Of a stretch of DNA of 64,000 nucleotides, positions 59,316 to 64,000 are shown one piece after another. Both the position numbers and the translations under genes were made by a program. A model generated the notes under the pieces. It saw only the letters and a list, made by a program, of their open reading frames with translations, made no database searches and was not told the origin of the DNA. Origin of the DNA: Akkermansiaceae bacterium UBA3385. GTDB taxonomy: Bacteria > Verrucomicrobiota > Verrucomicrobiia > Verrucomicrobiales > Akkermansiaceae. Position 1 is the first letter of the stretch, and each line of letters opens with the position of its first letter. Location of the stretch: assembly GCA_002358905.1 (NCBI GenBank), contig DEPT01000023.1, positions 1-64,000 of the forward strand, given 5' to 3'.

Positions 59316-61664
59316 ATGACCATCATAACGGAACCGACTCGTGAACAGTGGACGGAGCTGGTGCGCCGTCCGGCTTTTGATGTAACGCAACTCTTTGATG
59401 TGGTGCGCCCCATCATGGATGCAGTGCATACGCATGGCGACCAGGCATTGCATGAGTATGGTCACCGCTTTGATGGTGTGGAGCTGGAGTCCCTGGCTGT
59501 TTCTGATGCTGAGGTGGAGGCTGCCCGCAGCCTGGTGCCGCAGGCGCTGAAGGAAGCCATCGAGCTGGCATATTGCAACATATATGATTTCCATGAGTTG
59601 CAGTATGCCGCCCAGGCTCCGGTGAAATTGCAGACTGCCCCCGGCGTGGAATGCGAGCAGCGCACGCTGCCCATTCAGCGCGTGGGGCTCTATGTGCCTG
59701 GTGGTCAGGCTCCGCTGTTCTCTACTGTGCTTATGCTGGCCATTCCGGCAGCTGTAGCCGGGTGCGAGGAAGTTGTGCTCTGCACGCCTCCGGGCAGGGA
59801 TGGCAAGGTGAATCCCGCCATCCTCTTTGCCGCAGACCTCTGCGGCGTGAAGCGTATTTTCAAGGTAGGCGGGGCTCAGGCCGTCGCCGCCATGACCTAC
59901 GGCACCCCCTCTGTGCCGAAGGTTGATAAGATTTTCGGCCCGGGCAATGCATACGTGACCGCGGCCAAGCAGCTGGCCTCCCTGGCCGGAGTGGCCATTG
60001 ATATGCCCGCCGGTCCCAGTGAGGTGGAGGTGCTGGCAGATTCTTCTTGTGTACCTGCTTTTGTGGCGGCAGATTTGCTGAGCCAGGCCGAGCATGGTCC
60101 GGATAGCCAGGCCATGCTGGTGACCACGGATGCCGCAGTGGCAGAAGCCGTTGCCGCCGAGGTGGAAAAGCAGCTGGCCGAGCTGCCCCGCAAGGAAATT
60201 GCCGCCAAGTCCATTGCCAACAGCCGCATCATCGTGCTGGCTGATAAGCAGGATGCCATCGATTTTACCAACGCCTACGCCCCGGAGCATCTCATCATTG
60301 CCATGCAGGATGCCGCCGCTGTGGCCAAGGAAACCATCAACGCCGGTTCCATCTTCCTGGGTAACTACAGCTGCGAAAGCGCCGGTGATTACGCCAGCGG
60401 CACCAACCACACGCTGCCCACCATGGGCTGTGTGCGTGCCTACAGCAGCCTGTGTATTGACAGCTTCCAGCGCAAGCTCACCCTGCAGACTCTCACCCCG
60501 GAGGGTATCCGCAGCATTGGCAGCACCGTGGAGCTCATGGCCCAGGCTGAGCAGCTGGATGCCCACGCCCGCGCCATGACCCTGCGCATGCAGGCCGTGG
60601 CCACCATGCCGCAGGAGGAGCAGGGTACCGGTATTGCCCGTCTTGTGCGCCCGAATATCCTGAAGCTCAAGCCCTACAGCTCCGCTCGCGATGAGTATGC
60701 CGGCAAGGCTGCCCATGTGTTCCTGGATGCCAATGAATGCCCGCACAACGCGCCGAACAACCGCTATCCCGACCCGCTGCAGTGGGACCTGAAGCAGAAG
60801 ATTTCCGCCTACAAGGGCGTGGCTCCGGAGCGCATTTTCCTGGGCAACGGCAGTGATGAGGCTATCGATCTCATTTTCCGCACCTTCTGCACCCCCGGGG
60901 TGGATGAAGTGGCCGCCATATCCCCCACCTACGGCATGTACGAGGTTTGCGCTGACATCAACAACGTGCAGTACCGAGCTATTCCGTTGGAGGAGGATTA
61001 CCGCTTCGATGCCGAGAAGTTCCTGCTTTCCATCTATTCTCCCTGCACCAAGGTGGTTTTCATCTGCAGCCCGAACAACCCCACCGGCAATCTGCTGCCG
61101 CTGGAGGAAATCCGCAAAGTGCTCGATATCTTCCCCGGCATTGTGGTGGTGGATGAAGCCTATATCGACTTCGCGCCGGAGGGCTCCTCGGTCATCTCCC
61201 TGCTGGAGGAATATCCGCGCCTCATCGTGCTCAACACCTTCTCCAAGGCCTGGGCTTCTGCCGGTATCCGCCTGGGGATGGCGCTGGCTCACCCGGAAAT
61301 CATCGGCCTGTTCAACAAGGTGAAGTACCCCTACAATGTGAACATCCTCACCCAGCGTGCCGCCATGGAGCGCCTGGACCACATGGATGAAATCCGCGCC
61401 TGGGCAGAGGAAGCGCTTTCCGAGCGCGCCCGCATGATGGAGGCTGTGGCTGCCTTGCCCATCTGCGAGAAGGTGTATCCCAGTGATGCCAACTTCTTCC
61501 TGGTCAAGGTGAATGATGCCTGCGGCATCTACGATGCTCTTGTGGACCAGGGTATCATCGTGCGCAACCGTCACCGCATCACCATGTGCGAGAACTGCCT
61601 GCGCATCACCATCGGCACCCCGGCAGAGAACGACGAACTCCTCGCAGCCCTCAAGAAGTTCTGA
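59316..61664 (+). CDS. hisDC: Fused histidinol dehydrogenase / histidinol-phosphate aminotransferase
   Basis: One uninterrupted frame of 782 residues carries two enzymes. Residues 1 to about 433 are HisD: VGLYVPGGQAPLFSTVLMLAIPAAVAG, KVGGAQAVAAMTYGTPSVPKVDKIFGPGNAYV, the zinc and catalytic region SQAEHGPDSQAML, APEHLII and YASGTNHTLPTMG. Residues from about 440 are HisC: LVRPNILKLKPYSSARDEY, FLDANECPHNAPNNRYPD, GNGSDEAIDLIFRTF, NNPTGN, VVDEAYIDF and the PLP Lys in NTFSKAWASAGIRLGMA (about 642). HisD makes the final two oxidations to histidine; HisC makes histidinol phosphate. Both sets of motifs look intact. Confidence 0.94.
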   Translation: MTIITEPTREQWTELVRRPAFDVTQLFDVVRPIMDAVHTHGDQALHEYGHRFDGVELESLAVSDAEVEAARSLVPQALKEAIELAYCNIYDFHELQYAAQAPVKLQTAPGVECEQRTLPIQRVGLYVPGGQAPLFSTVLMLAIPAAVAGCEEVVLCTPPGRDGKVNPAILFAADLCGVKRIFKVGGAQAVAAMTYGTPSVPKVDKIFGPGNAYVTAAKQLASLAGVAIDMPAGPSEVEVLADSSCVPAFVAADLLSQAEHGPDSQAMLVTTDAAVAEAVAAEVEKQLAELPRKEIAAKSIANSRIIVLADKQDAIDFTNAYAPEHLIIAMQDAAAVAKETINAGSIFLGNYSCESAGDYASGTNHTLPTMGCVRAYSSLCIDSFQRKLTLQTLTPEGIRSIGSTVELMAQAEQLDAHARAMTLRMQAVATMPQEEQGTGIARLVRPNILKLKPYSSARDEYAGKAAHVFLDANECPHNAPNNRYPDPLQWDLKQKISAYKGVAPERIFLGNGSDEAIDLIFRTFCTPGVDEVAAISPTYGMYEVCADINNVQYRAIPLEEDYRFDAEKFLLSIYSPCTKVVFICSPNNPTGNLLPLEEIRKVLDIFPGIVVVDEAYIDFAPEGSSVISLLEEYPRLIVLNTFSKAWASAGIRLGMALAHPEIIGLFNKVKYPYNVNILTQRAAMERLDHMDEIRAWAEEALSERARMMEAVAALPICEKVYPSDANFFLVKVNDACGIYDALVDQGIIVRNRHRITMCENCLRITIGTPAENDELLAALKKF

Positions 61665-61667
61665 TAT

Positions 61668-62738
61668 ATGAAGAAAAAAGCTCTTTTCATCGACCGCGAC
61701 GGCACCATCATCCAGGAACCGGCAGACGAGCAGATTGATGCTTTCGAAAAGCTGGTGTTTGTGCCCGGCACTTTCCGTGCGCTGAGCACCATCCGCGAGC
61801 TTACCGATTACGAGTTTGTGATGGTGAGCAACCAGGACGGACTGGGTACCGCCTCCTTCCCCGAGGATACTTTCTGGCCGGTGCATAACTTCATTCTCGA
61901 TACCCTGAAGGGCGAGGGAGTGGAGTTTGATGATATCCTCATCGACCGCCATTTCCCGCATGACAATGCCCCCACCCGCAAGCCGGGAACCGGCATGCTC
62001 ACCGCCTACATGGATGGCTCCTATGATTTGGAGAACTGCTATGTCATTGGCGACCGCGCCACGGATGTGCAGCTTGCTCAGAACCTGGGCTGCAAGGCCT
62101 TGCAGATTGGCACAGATGGCATGGACTGGAAGAAGATTACCGAGATTCTGGTGGCTGGCGAGCGCAGTGCCGAGGTGCAGCGCACTACCCGCGAGACGGA
62201 TATCTATGTGAAACTGGAGCTCGACCGCCCCGGCTATTGCGAGGTGAGTACCGGCCTGGGCTTCTTCGACCACATGCTGGCCCAGCTTGCCCACCATGGC
62301 GGCATGGGGGTGACCATCCGCGTGAAGGGCGATTTGTATGTGGACGAGCACCACACCATCGAGGACACCGGTCTGGCTCTGGGCGAATGCCTCCGCAAGG
62401 CTATCGGCAACAAGCTGGGTATTTCCCGCTACGGTTACTGCCTGCCCATGGATGATTGCCTGTGCAGTGCGGCGCTGGATTTCGGCGGCCGCCCCTGGCT
62501 GCAGTGGGAGGCTGAATACAAGCGTGAGCGCATCGGCGATATGCCCACGGAGATGTTCTACCACTTCTTCAAGAGCCTGAGTGATGCCGCTCTCATGAAC
62601 CTCAGCATCAAGGCCGAGGGTGATAACGAGCACCACAAGATTGAGGGCAGCTTCAAGGCTCTGGCCCGTGCCATCCGCGTGGCGGTGCAGCGCGATGTGC
62701 GCCACCTGGTGCTGCCTTCCAGCAAGGGAACACTTTAA
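61668..62738 (+). CDS. hisB: Bifunctional histidinol-phosphatase / imidazoleglycerol-phosphate dehydratase
   Basis: Steps 6 and 8 of histidine synthesis. Residues 1-165 are the HAD phosphatase: [12 protein letters not shown] with the nucleophile Asp, MVSNQDG, and [17 protein letters not shown]. Residues from about 170 are the dehydratase: [51 protein letters not shown], and [10 protein letters not shown]. The zinc-binding Cys/His stretch of E. coli HisB is replaced by [18 protein letters not shown], without cysteines, as I recall for Bacteroidetes homologues. It starts 3 bases after the hisDC stop. Confidence 0.94.
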   Translation: MKKKALFIDRDGTIIQEPADEQIDAFEKLVFVPGTFRALSTIRELTDYEFVMVSNQDGLGTASFPEDTFWPVHNFILDTLKGEGVEFDDILIDRHFPHDNAPTRKPGTGMLTAYMDGSYDLENCYVIGDRATDVQLAQNLGCKALQIGTDGMDWKKITEILVAGERSAEVQRTTRETDIYVKLELDRPGYCEVSTGLGFFDHMLAQLAHHGGMGVTIRVKGDLYVDEHHTIEDTGLALGECLRKAIGNKLGISRYGYCLPMDDCLCSAALDFGGRPWLQWEAEYKRERIGDMPTEMFYHFFKSLSDAALMNLSIKAEGDNEHHKIEGSFKALARAIRVAVQRDVRHLVLPSSKGTL

Positions 62739-62741
62739 GTT

Positions 62742-63350
62742 ATGAAAGTTGCCGTTGTCAGATACAATGCGGGCAATATCCGCTCCGTTATCAATGCGCT
62801 CCACCGTATTGGCGTGGAGCCGGTGGTGACGGATGATGCCGCCGAACTGGCCAGTGCCGACCGCGTTATCTTCCCGGGGCAGGGCGAGGCTGCCAATACC
62901 ATGGCCTACCTGCGCGAAAGCGGACTTGGTGAGGTGATTCGCAACCTGAAACAGCCTGTGCTGGGCATCTGTATCGGACAGCAGTTGCTCTGCGCTCATT
63001 CAGAAGAGGGCGATACCCCGTGCCTTGGCGTATTTAATAGTCCGGTGGTGCGTTTCTCTGCCACCTGCGAGGAGGGCCGCGTGAAAATCCCCCAGATTGG
63101 CTGGAATACCATCGAAAATCTCCGCACCCCGCTCTTCGACGGGCTGAAGGAGGGCGATTTCGTCTATTTTGTGCACAGCTTCTACGTGCCCGACTGCACT
63201 GAGGCCATTGCTCGCACCACCTACGGTGGCGTGACCTATGCCTCTGCCCTGCGTCGGGGCAATTTCTATACCACCCAGTTCCATCCCGAAAAGAGCGGTG
63301 ATGTGGGCCTGCGCATTCTTCACAATTTTATCCATCTCTGCCATGATTGA
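62742..63350 (+). CDS. hisH: Imidazole glycerol phosphate synthase, glutaminase subunit
   Basis: Provides ammonia from glutamine to HisF. Class I amidotransferase: NAGNIRSVINALHRIG near the N-terminus, the nucleophile Cys in LGICIGQQLL (about residue 77) and the His/Glu pair in TTQFHPEKSGDVG (about 181). VYFVHSFYVP and the VIFPGQGEAANTM loop are typical. Length 202 is normal. It starts 3 bases after hisB and overlaps hisA by 8 bases. Confidence 0.95.
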   Translation: MKVAVVRYNAGNIRSVINALHRIGVEPVVTDDAAELASADRVIFPGQGEAANTMAYLRESGLGEVIRNLKQPVLGICIGQQLLCAHSEEGDTPCLGVFNSPVVRFSATCEEGRVKIPQIGWNTIENLRTPLFDGLKEGDFVYFVHSFYVPDCTEAIARTTYGGVTYASALRRGNFYTTQFHPEKSGDVGLRILHNFIHLCHD

Positions 63351-64000
63351 GCTCATTCCTGCAATCGATATCATCGGTGGACAGTGTGTGCGCCTGACCA
63401 AAGGCGACTACGCTGCCCAGAAGACCTATGACCCACATCCGGAGGACGTGGCCCGCCGTTTTTACGATATGGGCGTGCGCCGTCTGCATGTGGTGGATCT
63501 CGATGGCGCCAAGGCCGACCATATCGTGAACCTGGAGACGCTGAAGAAAATCACGGCGCTGGGCATGACTGTGGATTTTGGCGGCGGTATCAAGCAGGAA
63601 AGCGACCTGCAGGCCGCCTTTGACCACGGTGCTGCCATGGTGACGGTGGGCAGTCTGGCTGCCACCGACCCGCAGCGTCTGCTGAAGTGGGCAGAAAAAT
63701 ATGGCCCCGACCGCTTCATTGTGGGCGCTGATGCGCTGAATGGCCGCGTGATGATTAAGGGCTGGCGCGAGGATGGTGGCATGAGCCTGGATGAATTCGT
63801 GAGCTTCTATATGAGCCACGGCATCACCCGCGTGCTCTGCACCGATATTTCCCGCGATGGCACCCTGGGTGGCCCGAACACGGAGCTTTACAGCGAAATC
63901 ATGGCTAAGCACCCCGGCTGCCGTCTTATTGCCAGCGGCGGTGTAAGCTGCACAGAGGATATCCGCGCGCTCGATGCCGCCGGCATCCCCTCCGTGGTCT
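63343..64000 (+). CDS. hisA: Phosphoribosylformimino-AICAR isomerase (partial, runs off the window)
   Basis: Fourth step of histidine synthesis, a TIM barrel. The first catalytic Asp is in LIPAIDIIGGQCVRLTKGDY, followed by LHVVDLDGAKAD, VDFGGGIKQESDL, VGADALNGRVMIKGWRE, the second catalytic Asp in VLCTDISRDGTLGGPN, and LIASGGVS. About 220 residues are present and roughly 20 are missing at the C-terminus. The start ATG overlaps the end of hisH (ATGATTGA), which suggests coupled translation. hisF would be expected next. Confidence 0.95.
   Translation, partial: MIELIPAIDIIGGQCVRLTKGDYAAQKTYDPHPEDVARRFYDMGVRRLHVVDLDGAKADHIVNLETLKKITALGMTVDFGGGIKQESDLQAAFDHGAAMVTVGSLAATDPQRLLKWAEKYGPDRFIVGADALNGRVMIKGWREDGGMSLDEFVSFYMSHGITRVLCTDISRDGTLGGPNTELYSEIMAKHPGCRLIASGGVSCTEDIRALDAAGIPSVV

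Noticed and set aside
59280..62999. 1239-codon minus-strand open frame across the his genes
   Set aside because: It is antisense to hisD-hisC and hisB. Its composition (very His, Gly, Ala rich) is that expected from GC-rich antisense frames.
1..64000. CRISPR array, phage genes or a classical defence island
   Set aside because: No regularly spaced short repeats, Cas, integrase or restriction genes were seen in the window.

Overview
The window looks like a chromosomal segment from a Verrucomicrobiota bacterium, most likely from the Akkermansia neighbourhood. The best clue is a secreted protein (34822-36978) ending in a PEP-CTERM tail of the form PEPTTATLSLLALAGLAMRRRRK-end, a style I associate with Akkermansiaceae. 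Supporting clues are an autotransporter barrel, a Bacteroidetes-style topoisomerase subunit and zinc-less HisB, class I ribonucleotide reductase, PPi-type phosphofructokinase, and moderate GC with AT-rich promoters. The genus assignment is inference.

Layout: 1-515 is the end of an autotransporter beta-barrel. 688-4949 is a type I secretion operon (small His-rich protein, ABC transporter with two C39-like domains, HlyD-type adaptor). 5009-8565 is nrdAB on the minus strand. 8957-9844 is a Ser/Thr-rich repeat lipoprotein. 9881-14564 is a minus-strand operon (secreted protein, parvulin isomerase, aroA, dnaG). 14713-20761 carries a YczE-like membrane protein, hpt, asd, ispA, a tiny membrane protein and recQ. 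20765-28857 is minus-strand: copper ATPase, ankyrin membrane protein, membrane protein with a charged tail, lysA, an AI-2E/PerM-type permease and a PatB/MalY-type lyase. A tRNA-Val and a PfkB kinase follow.

A Y1 (IS200-like) transposase gene lies at 30411-31279 between roughly 110-bp inverted, hairpin-rich ends. Then come ligA, an FMN reductase-like gene, the PEP-CTERM protein, hisS, a transglutaminase-like lipoprotein, a ZIP transporter, two PilT-type ATPases, a ParC/GyrA-type topoisomerase, a Sel1 protein, an Aas-like acyl-ligase, adk, a large ankyrin protein, a secreted pair (50974-54731) including a double transglutaminase-like pseudoenzyme, a small AP2-like protein, a phosphofructokinase, tRNA-Ser, rnhC and an HU protein. 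The window ends inside a histidine operon: hisG, a fused hisD-hisC, hisB, hisH and partial hisA.

Three themes stand out. (1) Many genes have a clear TTGnnn-17-TAnnnT promoter whose -10 box ends only 6-12 bases before the start codon, implying leaderless or near-leaderless mRNAs; this also decides several starts. (2) Domain duplication and decay: tandem C39-like domains, tandem PilT N-domains, a tandem transglutaminase fold with Cys-to-Ser changes, and an Aas homologue with a ruined acyltransferase motif. (3) A compact transposase/palindrome element. Site coordinates were counted by hand and may be off by one or two bases.
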